From Clostridiales bacterium (GTDB taxonomy: Bacteria > Bacillota > Clostridia > Clostridiales > Clostridiaceae), in assembly GCA_012519845.1 (NCBI GenBank), contig JAAYPK010000046.1, positions 1-64,000 on the forward strand: a DNA stretch of 64,000 nt, given 5' to 3'. Below, one piece after another: positions 53,294 through 61,568 of this stretch. The position numbers and the translations under genes are program-made. Positions within the stretch are counted from its first letter, which is position 1, and each line of letters opens with the position of its first letter. The notes under the pieces are model-generated. The model searched no databases. It was not told where the DNA came from and saw only the letters and a list, made by a program, of their open reading frames with translations.

Positions 53294-54517
53294 ATGAAAA
53301 ATTTATACAAAAAAATATTAATATCATTAGTTATAATCGCAACTATATTGGTAGTTCCTACAATTAAAGCAAGTGCTTCTGAAGAAGATGCACCACAATT
53401 TGGGGAGTTGGTAAAAACAGTTAGAGTTGGAGAACAAGTAACCGCTATTGATGGTAAAAATGGATGGTGGATGATTGCTGAGAATGGAAAACTTGCATGG
53501 ATAAATGCAGGACCAACAACATATTGGGATAGTAATGAAAGTGTATTTCCAATTAAACTAAGAATAGAAAAAGATATGCCAGCATATGAAGTACAGACAG
53601 TATATAATTATAAAAAAGGACAAGCAATACAAACTGTATCAGGTGGAGTAGACGGATGGTGGAAAGTTAAGACTCCAGATGGCTTTTATGGTTGGGTTAA
53701 TGCAGGACCAACTTATTACAATTCAAGTGGACAACTTGTTGCTAGTCAAGACATATCAGCTTACTTTATTGGACAGCATACTCCTTTACAAGTAGTAAAA
53801 ACAGTTAACGTGGGAGAAAACATAAAAGCTATTGATGGAAGAGATGGATGGTGGATGATTGCCGAAGGTGGAAAGCTTGCTTGGTGTAATGCAGGACCAA
53901 CATCATATTATGATAGTAATCAGAGTGTATTTCCGATTTATTTGGTTGTAAATAAGCAGATGCAAGTAAATGAAGCTGGAATTGCATATACATATTCTAA
54001 AGATGAAAAAATAGAAGTAGTATCAGGTGGAGTAGACGGATGGTGGAAAGTTAGGACTCCAAATGGATATTATGGTTGGGTTAATGCAGGACCAACCTAC
54101 TATAACAGTAGTAGAGATTTATTAGCAAGCACGTCATTATCAGCATACTTTTCAGGACGTCAGCCTATTGAAATTACTAATCAACAAAAAATTGTTGATG
54201 AGGCATTAAAGCATTTAGGAAAAACATATGTATGGGGTGCAACTGGACCAAATACTTTTGATTGCTCTGGATTTACTCAATATGTTTATAGAGAAGCGTT
54301 AGGAATTGGCATAACTAGGACAACATATACTCAGGTAAATCAAGGGATTGAAGTTTCAGCAAATGCTCTTCAACCTGGTGATTTAATTTTCCCTCATGCT
54401 GACCATGTGCAAATATATATTGGAAATGGACAAGTTATTCATGCACCTCAAACTGGAGATGTTGTTAGAATAGCACCAATAGGAAATGTATGGCATGCGA
54501 GAAGAATAATATATTAA
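53294..54517 (+). CDS. Secreted NlpC/P60 peptidase with SH3-like repeats
   Basis: 407 residues. A signal peptide (KKILISLVIIATILVVPTIK) is followed by two 125-residue repeats, each with two WW-type units (NGWWMIAENGKLAWINAGPT; DGWWKVKTPDGFYGWVNAGP). The C-terminal NlpC/P60 domain has DCSGFTQYV (Cys) and HADHVQIYIGNG (His). The pair of repeats is nearly identical at DNA level, so the duplication is recent. Its own start site, terminators on both sides and secretion signal suggest a prophage cargo gene expressed in the lysogen. Confidence 0.88.
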   Translation: MKNLYKKILISLVIIATILVVPTIKASASEEDAPQFGELVKTVRVGEQVTAIDGKNGWWMIAENGKLAWINAGPTTYWDSNESVFPIKLRIEKDMPAYEVQTVYNYKKGQAIQTVSGGVDGWWKVKTPDGFYGWVNAGPTYYNSSGQLVASQDISAYFIGQHTPLQVVKTVNVGENIKAIDGRDGWWMIAEGGKLAWCNAGPTSYYDSNQSVFPIYLVVNKQMQVNEAGIAYTYSKDEKIEVVSGGVDGWWKVRTPNGYYGWVNAGPTYYNSSRDLLASTSLSAYFSGRQPIEITNQQKIVDEALKHLGKTYVWGATGPNTFDCSGFTQYVYREALGIGITRTTYTQVNQGIEVSANALQPGDLIFPHADHVQIYIGNGQVIHAPQTGDVVRIAPIGNVWHARRIIY

Positions 54518-54580
54518 AATACTATTGATAAATTATGTAACATATATCTTATTCAAAAATATATACTATAAAAAATTATT

Positions 54581-54618
54581 GCTAGTAGGTAAGTATATCT
54601 TATTTACTAGCTTTTTTT
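54581..54618 (+). terminator. Terminator after the NlpC/P60 gene
   Basis: GCTAGTAGGTAA (54581-54592) pairs with TTATTTACTAGC (54600-54611) with two mismatches, followed by seven T. Confidence 0.8.
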
Positions 54619-54686
54619 ATTCACTAGTAAAGACTACTCCAAATCTACATATATCTTATATGAAGTGATTTCGTGGAGGTATGTTA

Positions 54687-54824
54687 ATGCAAGATATAAT
54701 ATCAGCAGTATCAGTTGTGGGGTTTCCAGCAGTAATAGCTTTATTACTATTAAACTTTACATTAAAGAATTATAATAAACTACAAGATAAGGTTATAGAT
54801 GAAAAAAAGGATAGCACTAAATAG
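54687..54824 (+). CDS. YvrJ-like small membrane protein
   Basis: 45 residues: MQDIISAVSVVGFPAVIALL then LNFTLKNYNKLQDKV. One membrane segment after a short amphipathic start matches the YvrJ-type proteins found near prophage lysis genes. Site GTGGAGGT lies 6 nt before this ATG (an ATG two codons earlier is adjacent to it). The stop lies in the following terminator. Function unknown. Confidence 0.7.
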   Translation: MQDIISAVSVVGFPAVIALLLLNFTLKNYNKLQDKVIDEKKDSTK

Positions 54825-54838
54825 TGTTATCCTTTTTA
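54807..54838 (+). terminator. Terminator near the prophage right end
   Basis: AAGGATAGCACT (54807-54818) and AGTGTTATCCTT (54823-54834) pair over 12 bp (one G-U), followed by TTT. It prevents phage transcripts from crossing attR. Confidence 0.85.
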
Positions 54839-54910
54839 TATAGTTTTTATAAAATAAAAGCCTATATATAATGTAGGAAAATTTCATTTAAGAATTTATA
54901 TAATGTTTTC

Positions 54911-54932
54911 TGTAACTAACAAGTAACTGACA
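54911..54932. repeat. Two 11-bp arm-type integrase repeats (right arm)
   Basis: TGTAACTAACA and AGTAACTGACA are adjacent and in the same orientation as the left-arm units AGTAACAGACA. They lie 35 bp from the core. Confidence 0.72.
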
Positions 54933-54967
54933 AATAGTATAATAAACGTTGATATTATTCAGTTTCA

Positions 54968-55030
54968 AATTCTCAAAGAGATAGTTTTGTTCTATGCAGA
55001 AATCCCACAAACATTGTGTTTGTGGGATTT
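54968..55030 (+). repeat. attR core (63 bp)
   Basis: Identical to 19787-19849. It repeats the last 17 bp of rpsI, the stop codon region and the terminator hairpin. The base before it (A here, C at attL) and after it (A here, T at attL) differ. Confidence 0.95.
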
Positions 55031-55068
55031 ATTATTAGGAAACTAAAATTGACAACTGTAAAACAAAT

Positions 55069-55842
55069 TCAATAGGCAATTTTTCTTAGTATTTCTAATT
55101 TCTTTGCCTTTTCAAACGCTTTATTTAAAAATTTTTCTGCTGTCCAATCAGTATAATCCCAATTCATAGGTTCTAATGCAGTAGAACCAACATAGCCAGT
55201 TTGTGCTATACTTTTCATCGTGGCATCCCAATTTATTTTTCCGTCAAATGGAAGTTGATGTTGATGACGGTTTCCACCATTATCATGTAAATGCAGAGCC
55301 ATTAATCTGTCACCATATATAGACAACAAATCCACATCAGAATTATAATTCTGATGATGACAACAATCATAGCAAAATCCCATACATTTTGAATCTATTT
55401 GGTCCAATACAAATGTTAAATTGGTAAGATTTCTTACATTCTCCATTGCCACATTGATGCCGAGCTGTTCAGCTTTTTCAGCAATTCTTTTTATTCTGTA
55501 AAGACCTAATTCATTGTGAATATAGTTTTCCTCTGGAAGATGTACAACCATTGTAGGAATTTCCAATTCAGCACAATCTCCCACACATTGCAGGTAGCAA
55601 GAAAATAATTCTTCACCATTCAAATTGTCAAGCCATAGGTCATTTTGGTTTTGAACTGGTGCGTGTATATTTTCTATAATAAGTCCTTCTTCTCGTGCAA
55701 ATTTTGCACCACTACGGTAATCGCCCCTTCCAAAACCATTGCTCCACCATAATAAAACACCATCAAAACCAACATGCTTTATTAGCTTATATCGTTCTCT
55801 TATGGGTAATTCGTATCCAAACCAATCATATATAGAAATCAT
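55069..55842 (-). CDS. TIM-barrel sugar phosphate isomerase/epimerase-like protein
   Basis: 257 residues. VVHLPEENYIHN, NVAMENVRN, GFCYDCCHHQNYNSD and MALHLHDNGGNRHQ hold the metal-binding glutamate, aspartate and histidines of the xylose isomerase-like TIM-barrel family. The substrate cannot be named. AAGGAGATAAC precedes the ATG. It lies just outside attR, so it is host DNA and is read towards the prophage. Confidence 0.82.
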   Translation of the reverse strand: MISIYDWFGYELPIRERYKLIKHVGFDGVLLWWSNGFGRGDYRSGAKFAREEGLIIENIHAPVQNQNDLWLDNLNGEELFSCYLQCVGDCAELEIPTMVVHLPEENYIHNELGLYRIKRIAEKAEQLGINVAMENVRNLTNLTFVLDQIDSKCMGFCYDCCHHQNYNSDVDLLSIYGDRLMALHLHDNGGNRHQHQLPFDGKINWDATMKSIAQTGYVGSTALEPMNWDYTDWTAEKFLNKAFEKAKKLEILRKIAY

Positions 55843-56009
55843 ATGTTATCTCCTTTGATATTTAAATTTTTATGTTAAAGTTTATCATATTAGACCATCA
55901 CATATTTATAATACCACTTGATAATGATGGTTAATAGAATATTAACAAAAATAAAGAATAATAAGTAAAAATAACTATAAATAGGAAGCGTATATAATAC
56001 ATAAACTAT

Positions 56010-56038
56010 TTGAGGTTTAGAATAAAATTTGCTATAAT
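56010..56038 (+). promoter_or_regulatory. Promoter of the Na/Pi cotransporter gene
   Basis: TTGAGG (56010-56015), 17 bp and TATAAT (56033-56038) precede the gene; a 5' leader of about 60 nt follows. Confidence 0.8.
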
Positions 56039-56106
56039 TGTGAGGACTGATTAAAGAAAATACATTAGAAAACAAAAACTATATATTTATCCGGAGGGAA
56101 AATGCA

Positions 56107-57723
56107 TTGGAAACAACGATTATGGCCATTATCACAGTAATGGGTGGATTAGGGCTTTTTATCTATGGTATGAAACTAATGGGTGATGGATTAGAAAATG
56201 CAGCAGGAGAAGGACTAAAGAAGATACTTGAAAAAGTAACAAGTAATCCAATTAAATCAGTAATGGTTGGAGCAATAGTTACAGCGGTAATTCAAAGTAG
56301 TAGTGCAACAACAGTAATGGTAGTTGGGTTTGTTAATGCAAGACTTATGAATTTAACTCAAGCTGCTGGAATAATAATGGGAGCCAATATAGGAACAACC
56401 ATAACAGCGCAAATGGTTTCATTTAAGTTAGATGAAATTGCACCACTTTTTGTGTTTTTTGGAGCCGCAACGGTAATGTTTGTAAAAGGAAAAACAAGAA
56501 AAGAAATTGGAAATATTATTTTAGGCTTTGGTATCCTATTTACTGGAATGGGATTAATGAGCGGTGCAGTTAAGCCATTAACTGAAACAGAAATATTTAA
56601 ACAAATAATTATTTCTATAGGAGACAATTGGATTATAGGAGTATTAGTTGGAACTGTTATAACAGCTATATTGCAGAGCTCTTCTGCAACAACTGGTATA
56701 TTAGTAGTGCTTGCAACTGCTGGAGCAATTGACATAAGGTCTGCTCTTCCTATAATATTTGGATGTAATATTGGTACATGTATTACTGCAATTTTGGCAA
56801 GTATTGGTGCAAACAAAACTGCTCATAAGGCAGCAGCATTACATCTTATATTTAATATTACTGGAACAATTTTATTCTTCCCATTTATATCTATATTAGG
56901 AGATGTAGTTAGTGCAACTAGTGGTGATGTAAATAGACAAATTGCAAATGCACATACAATTTTCAATATTGCAAATACAGCAATATTATTACCATTTTCA
57001 AAATATTTGATTATGGCTGTTAATAAAATAATTCCTGGAGAAGATGAAATTGAAAAAGAAGGACCAAAATATATAGATGATAGATTACTTGAAACACCTG
57101 TTATAGCTGCTGGTCAAGTAATGAAAGAGACTTTAAGAATGGCTCAAAAAGCAAAGAAAAATCTTGAACTTTCAATGAAGTCATTTATAGATGAAGATGA
57201 GAAATTAATAAATAAAGTATATGAAAATGAAAAAACCATAAATATACTTGAAGAAACTATCACAAACTTTTTAGTACAATTATCCAAGAGGGAGATTTCA
57301 GATAAAGAGTCTGATATTGTAGCATCAACTTTTAATGTAATTAAAGATATAGAGAGAATAGGCGATCATGATAAAAATATAGCTGAATTAGCTATTGAAA
57401 AAATGAAAAGTAAAGTATCATATAGTAAAGAAGCAATAGAAGAATTATACGAAGTTTATAATTATACAATGACTTCTTTAGATATTGCAATTGAATGTTA
57501 TACAAATAAAGATGTTGATAAAGCAAGAAGTATAAGACCAGTTGAAGAAAGAATCGATGTTTGTGAAAAAAAGAGCAGACAAAAACATATAAAAAGATTA
57601 TATGAAGGTAGATGTAGTGCATATGCAGGAACTATTTTCTTAGATTTAATAAGCAATTTTGAGAGAATAGGTGACCATGCAACTAATATTGCTGAGAGTG
57701 TAATTGAAACATATTCGAAATAA
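56107..57723 (+). CDS. Na/Pi cotransporter family protein with PhoU-like domain
   Basis: 538 residues, TTG start behind CCGGAGGG. Two inverted transport repeats each show the QSSSATT signature (TAVIQSSSATTVMVVG; TAILQSSSATTGILVV). After residue about 340 a helical PhoU-like domain (ERIGDHDKNIAELAI; ERIGDHATNIAESVI) is present. It moves sodium and phosphate across the membrane, probably sensing phosphate. Confidence 0.92.
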   Translation: METTIMAIITVMGGLGLFIYGMKLMGDGLENAAGEGLKKILEKVTSNPIKSVMVGAIVTAVIQSSSATTVMVVGFVNARLMNLTQAAGIIMGANIGTTITAQMVSFKLDEIAPLFVFFGAATVMFVKGKTRKEIGNIILGFGILFTGMGLMSGAVKPLTETEIFKQIIISIGDNWIIGVLVGTVITAILQSSSATTGILVVLATAGAIDIRSALPIIFGCNIGTCITAILASIGANKTAHKAAALHLIFNITGTILFFPFISILGDVVSATSGDVNRQIANAHTIFNIANTAILLPFSKYLIMAVNKIIPGEDEIEKEGPKYIDDRLLETPVIAAGQVMKETLRMAQKAKKNLELSMKSFIDEDEKLINKVYENEKTINILEETITNFLVQLSKREISDKESDIVASTFNVIKDIERIGDHDKNIAELAIEKMKSKVSYSKEAIEELYEVYNYTMTSLDIAIECYTNKDVDKARSIRPVEERIDVCEKKSRQKHIKRLYEGRCSAYAGTIFLDLISNFERIGDHATNIAESVIETYSK

Positions 57724-57732
57724 CATATAATT

Positions 57733-57796
57733 TAAAACCACTTGTAATATTTTTATGCTTATATAAGAAAGTATGAAAATTTATAAGTGGTTTTGT
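57733..57796 (+). terminator. Long stem-loop after the cotransporter gene
   Basis: AAACCACTTGTAA pairs with TTATAAGTGGTTT around a 30-nt loop, followed by TGTATT. Moderately convincing. Confidence 0.55.
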
Positions 57797-57859
57797 ATTA
57801 TTTAAATAAATAATCCACATAATAATATGTAGTTATATTATATATGTGGAGGAATAAGA

Positions 57860-58516
57860 ATGAAATTAAAAAGAATGTTAATTTTTATTATTGTATCTCA
57901 ACTATTTCTTTGTGTAGTTGTATCAAATAAGATTAAAGCGGAGGAAGAACAAAGCAAAGTTATTTTAATTGATCCAGGACATGGTGGAATTGATGGTGGA
58001 GCAAAATCAAAAAATGGGACTATAGAGAAGGATATTAATTTGTCAATTAGTCATAAGCTAAAAAAAATATTAGAAGAGGAAGGATATAAAGTATATTTAA
58101 CAAGAGAAGATGATAAAGAACTAGATAGTAGAAAAAAAATAGATTTAGATGCAAGATGTAAAATGAAGAAAGAAGTTAATTGTGATGTTTTTATTTCAAT
58201 ACATCAAAATAAATTTTCAAAGGAAAAATGTAAAGGGGCACAAGTTTGGTATTCAAATAATGAAAATAGTAATAAATTAGCAACAAAGATGCAAGAATCA
58301 TTAAAAAATGTTGTTGATAAAAATAATAATAGATTAGCCAAACCGGCAAGAGATCAGTATAGAATATTAAGAGATGGTTATGAAGGAGCATGCGTAATAG
58401 TAGAATGTGGTTTTTTATCTAATGCAGAAGAAGAAATAAATCTCAAGAGTGATAATTATCAAGATAAAATTGTTGAAGGAATTAAAGGTGGAATTAATAG
58501 TTATTTTGAAGATTAA
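57860..58516 (+). CDS. cwlD: Spore cortex N-acetylmuramoyl-L-alanine amidase CwlD
   Basis: 218 residues: signal segment (RMLIFIIVSQLFLCVVVS), then an Amidase_3 domain with IDPGHGGIDGGA, EKDINLSISHKL, SIHQNKF and VIVECGFLSN (zinc ligands and catalytic glutamate). CwlD removes peptides from cortex muramic acid to make muramic-delta-lactam in spores, so the host is a spore-former. The single-domain size fits CwlD rather than a general autolysin. Confidence 0.88.
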   Translation: MKLKRMLIFIIVSQLFLCVVVSNKIKAEEEQSKVILIDPGHGGIDGGAKSKNGTIEKDINLSISHKLKKILEEEGYKVYLTREDDKELDSRKKIDLDARCKMKKEVNCDVFISIHQNKFSKEKCKGAQVWYSNNENSNKLATKMQESLKNVVDKNNNRLAKPARDQYRILRDGYEGACVIVECGFLSNAEEEINLKSDNYQDKIVEGIKGGINSYFED

Positions 58517-58536
58517 AATAAATTGCCTGGGAAATA

Positions 58537-58571
58537 TAATAAAAAGCTTGTTTTTTGCAAGCTTTTTATTA
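58537..58571 (+). terminator. Terminator of cwlD
   Basis: AATAAAAAGCTTG and CAAGCTTTTTATT form a perfect 13-bp stem with a 7-nt loop. It is likely bidirectional. Confidence 0.85.
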
Positions 58572-58659
58572 TATTGTAAAGAACTTTGTCAAGGATAAAA
58601 GTCTTGTAAAAAATAAAAAAAAACAATAAACTAGAATTATAATTGTGGAGGTGTAGATA

Positions 58660-59502
58660 TTGAGAGAAATTGAAATTAAGATAATAGAGGATAAAGTTAG
58701 AGACTTGTGTATAGAGGCTAATTATTTTGTTGGTAAGGACATAAAAGATGCATTATGTAAGGCAAAGAAAAATGAACCATATAAAATAGCTGAAGATATT
58801 TTAGATAAAATAATAATAAATGATGAAATTGCTAGTAATGAAAAAATGCCTATGTGTCAAGATACTGGAATGGCATGTGTATTTTTGGAAATAGGACAAG
58901 ATGTTCATATTAAAGGTGGATTATTAGAAGAGGCAATAAATAATGGAGTTAGAAGAGGGTATGAAGAAGGATATTTACGGAAATCTGTTGTAAGAGATCC
59001 AATTGATAGAGTAAATACAAAGGATAATACACCAGCGATAGTCTATTACAATATTGTAGAAGGGGATAAGGTTAAAATAACTGTTGCACCAAAAGGATTT
59101 GGCTCTGAGAACATGAGTAGAATTGGTATGCTTAAACCAGCAGATGGAATTGAAGGGGTTAAAAAGTTTATAATTGAAACAGTTAAACTTGCAGGCCCTA
59201 ATCCATGTCCACCAATGGTAATAGGAGTAGGAATTGGTGGTACTTTCGATAAAGCGGCTTATTTAGCGAAAAAAGCTTTATTAAGACCAATAGATGTGAG
59301 AAATAAGAACAAGTTTTATGAAGAGCTTGAGGAAGAATTATTAATAAAGATAAATGAGTTGGGAATTGGACCTCAAGGGTTTGGAGGAAAGACTACAGCA
59401 TTAGGTTTAAATATAGAAACTTATCCAACGCATATAGCAGGACTTCCTGTAGCTGTGAATATAAATTGCCATGCTACAAGGCATAAAGAAGCAATAATAT
59501 AG
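58660..59502 (+). CDS. fumA: Fumarate hydratase class I, alpha subunit
   Basis: 280 residues, TTG start behind GTGGAGGTG. Three cluster-binding cysteines are visible: MPMCQDTGMACVF, GPNPCPPMV and NINCHATRH. With the beta subunit it forms an oxygen-sensitive 4Fe-4S enzyme interconverting fumarate and malate. Tartrate dehydratase is homologous, so the substrate is a family-level call. Confidence 0.9.
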   Translation: MREIEIKIIEDKVRDLCIEANYFVGKDIKDALCKAKKNEPYKIAEDILDKIIINDEIASNEKMPMCQDTGMACVFLEIGQDVHIKGGLLEEAINNGVRRGYEEGYLRKSVVRDPIDRVNTKDNTPAIVYYNIVEGDKVKITVAPKGFGSENMSRIGMLKPADGIEGVKKFIIETVKLAGPNPCPPMVIGVGIGGTFDKAAYLAKKALLRPIDVRNKNKFYEELEEELLIKINELGIGPQGFGGKTTALGLNIETYPTHIAGLPVAVNINCHATRHKEAII

Positions 59503-59512
59503 GAGGAGAAAA

Positions 59513-60076
59513 ATGGAGATTAAAATAACTACACCAATTACGGAAGAAAAGGTTAAAGAATTAAAAGCAGGGGATACTATATTATTATCTGGCGTTTTAT
59601 ATACAGGCAGAGATGCAGCTCATAAAAGATTAATAGAATTGTTAGATGATGGTAAAGAATTACCCATTAATATAAAGGATGAAACAATATATTATGTTGG
59701 ACCAAGTCCAGCAAAGCCAAATCAGGTAATAGGGTCAGCAGGACCAACTACTAGCTATAGAATGGATCCCTATGCTCCAAGATTATTAGATTTAGGACTT
59801 AGGGGAATGATTGGAAAGGGATCAAGAAGTAAAGAGGTAATAGAAGCAATTGTAAGAAATAAAGGAGTATATTTTGGAGCAATTGGGGGAGCTGCTGCAT
59901 TAATAGGTAAAAGTATAATTAGTTCTGAAATTGTTGCTTATGAAGATTTAGGTGCAGAAGCAATAAGAAAAATTGAAGTTAAAGATATGCCTTTAGTAGT
60001 TATTATTGATAGTGAAGGTACAAATTTATACGAAGTTGGACAAAAAAATTATTTAGATAAATATGCAAAAAGGTAG
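59513..60076 (+). CDS. fumB: Fumarate hydratase class I, beta subunit
   Basis: 187 residues with LSGVLYTGRDAAHKRL and SAGPTTSYRMDPYAPRLLD, the usual beta-subunit signatures. It starts 10 bp after the alpha subunit with AGGAGGAG, so the pair is co-expressed. Confidence 0.9.
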   Translation: MEIKITTPITEEKVKELKAGDTILLSGVLYTGRDAAHKRLIELLDDGKELPINIKDETIYYVGPSPAKPNQVIGSAGPTTSYRMDPYAPRLLDLGLRGMIGKGSRSKEVIEAIVRNKGVYFGAIGGAAALIGKSIISSEIVAYEDLGAEAIRKIEVKDMPLVVIIDSEGTNLYEVGQKNYLDKYAKR

Positions 60077-60081
60077 GAAAA

Positions 60082-60786
60082 ATGAGAAATATAAAGTTAC
60101 CTGGAAGTAATAAAAATAAGTTGATTTTATTATTTGTTTTAATTATTATTGCTATTCTTGTAATAATAAATTATGGAGTGGAAAATAGAAATAATTCAAA
60201 AGAAGATACTGCCTTAGTTGAAGATAAAGTAAAAGAAGAAAAAGTAGAGACAGAAATAAAAGCTGAAAATAATGTTAGTTCAGAAAAGGAAAATAAAATG
60301 TATGAAGAGGCTTATGACAATTTCCATGGTGGGAATTATGAAGGAGCTATTGAAATTGCTAACAACATTATTACTGAATTCCCAGAAAGCGAAAAAGCAT
60401 ATAACATAAGAGGAATAGCAAAAGCTTTTAATGGAAATTATGATGAAGGCCTTCAAGATATAAATAAATCTCTAGAGATAAAAGAAGATTATGGATATGC
60501 TAGATTTAATAAAGCTTTGTGTTATGAATTATACAATGATTATGAAAATGCATTAATCTGGTATGATAAAGCTTTACAAGTAGAAGATTATTTATGGAGT
60601 TATTACGGTAAAGCATCTATCTATGGAAGAAACGGCGATATAGATGGAGTTGAGAGCAATTTAAAAAAGGCATTTGAAATTGCAGCTAAAGAAAATGTTT
60701 TAGATTCAGTGAAAGAAGAAGCAAAAAACGAAGCGGATTTTGCGTCAGTAAGAGATAATAGTAGATTTATTGAATTAGTAAAGTAA
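60082..60786 (+). CDS. Membrane-anchored TPR protein
   Basis: 234 residues: an N-terminal membrane anchor (LILLFVLIIIAILVIINY), a charged linker (to about residue 70), and then three to four TPR motifs (YEEAYDNFHGGNYEGAIEIA; YNIRGIAKAFNGNYDEGLQD; ARFNKALCYELYNDYENALI). TPRs bind protein partners; none can be named. It starts 5 bp after the fumarase gene. Confidence 0.78.
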   Translation: MRNIKLPGSNKNKLILLFVLIIIAILVIINYGVENRNNSKEDTALVEDKVKEEKVETEIKAENNVSSEKENKMYEEAYDNFHGGNYEGAIEIANNIITEFPESEKAYNIRGIAKAFNGNYDEGLQDINKSLEIKEDYGYARFNKALCYELYNDYENALIWYDKALQVEDYLWSYYGKASIYGRNGDIDGVESNLKKAFEIAAKENVLDSVKEEAKNEADFASVRDNSRFIELVK

Positions 60787-60884
60787 ATTACTTAATAAAG
60801 TTTTAATATAAAAGAATAGAAAATGTGATTTAATAATATTAAAGAAATATATTATAAACTTAAATCCTATGGGGGTTATATATT

Positions 60885-61568
60885 ATGTATAATGTTTTAG
60901 TAGTTGACGATGAGAAGGAAATTCGTGACGCTGTTGAAATTTATTTAAGAGGAGAGCGTATAAAAGTAATTAAAGCTGGAGATGGTATAGAAGCTTTAGA
61001 TATTTTAGAAACTGTTCAAGTACATTTAATAATATTAGATATTATGATGCCAAAATTAGATGGAATAAAAACCTGTTTAAAAATTAGAGAAACAAATAAT
61101 ATACCAATAATAATGCTTTCTGCAAAAGGTGAGGATTCTGATAAAATATTAGGCTTAAATGTGGGAGCAGATGATTATATGACAAAGCCATTTAATAATT
61201 TAGAGCTTGTAGCTAGAGTTAAATCACAACTTAGAAGATATGAAAAACCACTAAATATTGAAGATAAAGGAATTGTTAAGGTTAGAGATTTAGAAATTGA
61301 TACATTGGCAAAAAAAATTACTTTAAGAGGTGAAGAAATAAAAGTTACAGCAACTGAATATAAAATACTGTATCTTTTAGCTTCAAATTTAGGAAGAATA
61401 TTCTCTATAAAAGAAATATATGAAAAAGTATGGGATGAACCATTTTATAAAAGTGAAAATACTGTTACTGTTCATATAAGAAGAATACGGGAAAAAATAG
61501 AAATAAATACTAAGGAGCCAGAATATATTAAGGTGGTATGGGGTATTGGATATAAAATTGAAAAGTAA
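60885..61568 (+). CDS. OmpR/VanR-family response regulator
   Basis: 227 residues. The receiver domain has VVDDEKE (acidic pocket), the phosphorylated aspartate in LIILDIMMPK (about residue 52) and YMTKPF. The C-terminal winged helix has TATEYKILYLLASNLGRIFS and TVTVHIRRIREKI. It overlaps the kinase gene by about 20 bp, so the two form one system. Target genes are unknown. Confidence 0.93.
   Translation: MYNVLVVDDEKEIRDAVEIYLRGERIKVIKAGDGIEALDILETVQVHLIILDIMMPKLDGIKTCLKIRETNNIPIIMLSAKGEDSDKILGLNVGADDYMTKPFNNLELVARVKSQLRRYEKPLNIEDKGIVKVRDLEIDTLAKKITLRGEEIKVTATEYKILYLLASNLGRIFSIKEIYEKVWDEPFYKSENTVTVHIRRIREKIEINTKEPEYIKVVWGIGYKIEK

Larger units (their letters stand above)
19787..55030. mobile_element. 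Siphovirus-type prophage, about 35.2 kb
   Basis: The element is bounded by a 63-bp perfect direct repeat. It has an integrase next to attL, a repressor/Cro switch, replication genes, HNH-terminase packaging genes, an HK97-type head, and a non-contractile tail (long tape measure, no sheath). A fibre and a holin-amidase cassette follow. No obvious frameshift or truncation is seen in the structural genes, so it may be inducible. ParA/ParB genes raise the option of an extrachromosomal phase. Confidence 0.97.

Noticed and set aside
54968..55030. Truncated second copy of rpsI at the right junction
   Set aside because: Only 17 bp of rpsI are present and they belong to the attR core; it is not a pseudogene.
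55069..55842. Isomerase-like gene as prophage cargo
   Set aside because: It lies outside the 63-bp attR repeat, so it belongs to the host chromosome.
56358..56816. Antisense frame of 152 codons within the Na/Pi cotransporter gene
   Set aside because: Low-complexity hydrophobic translation caused by the opposite transport repeats; no start signal.
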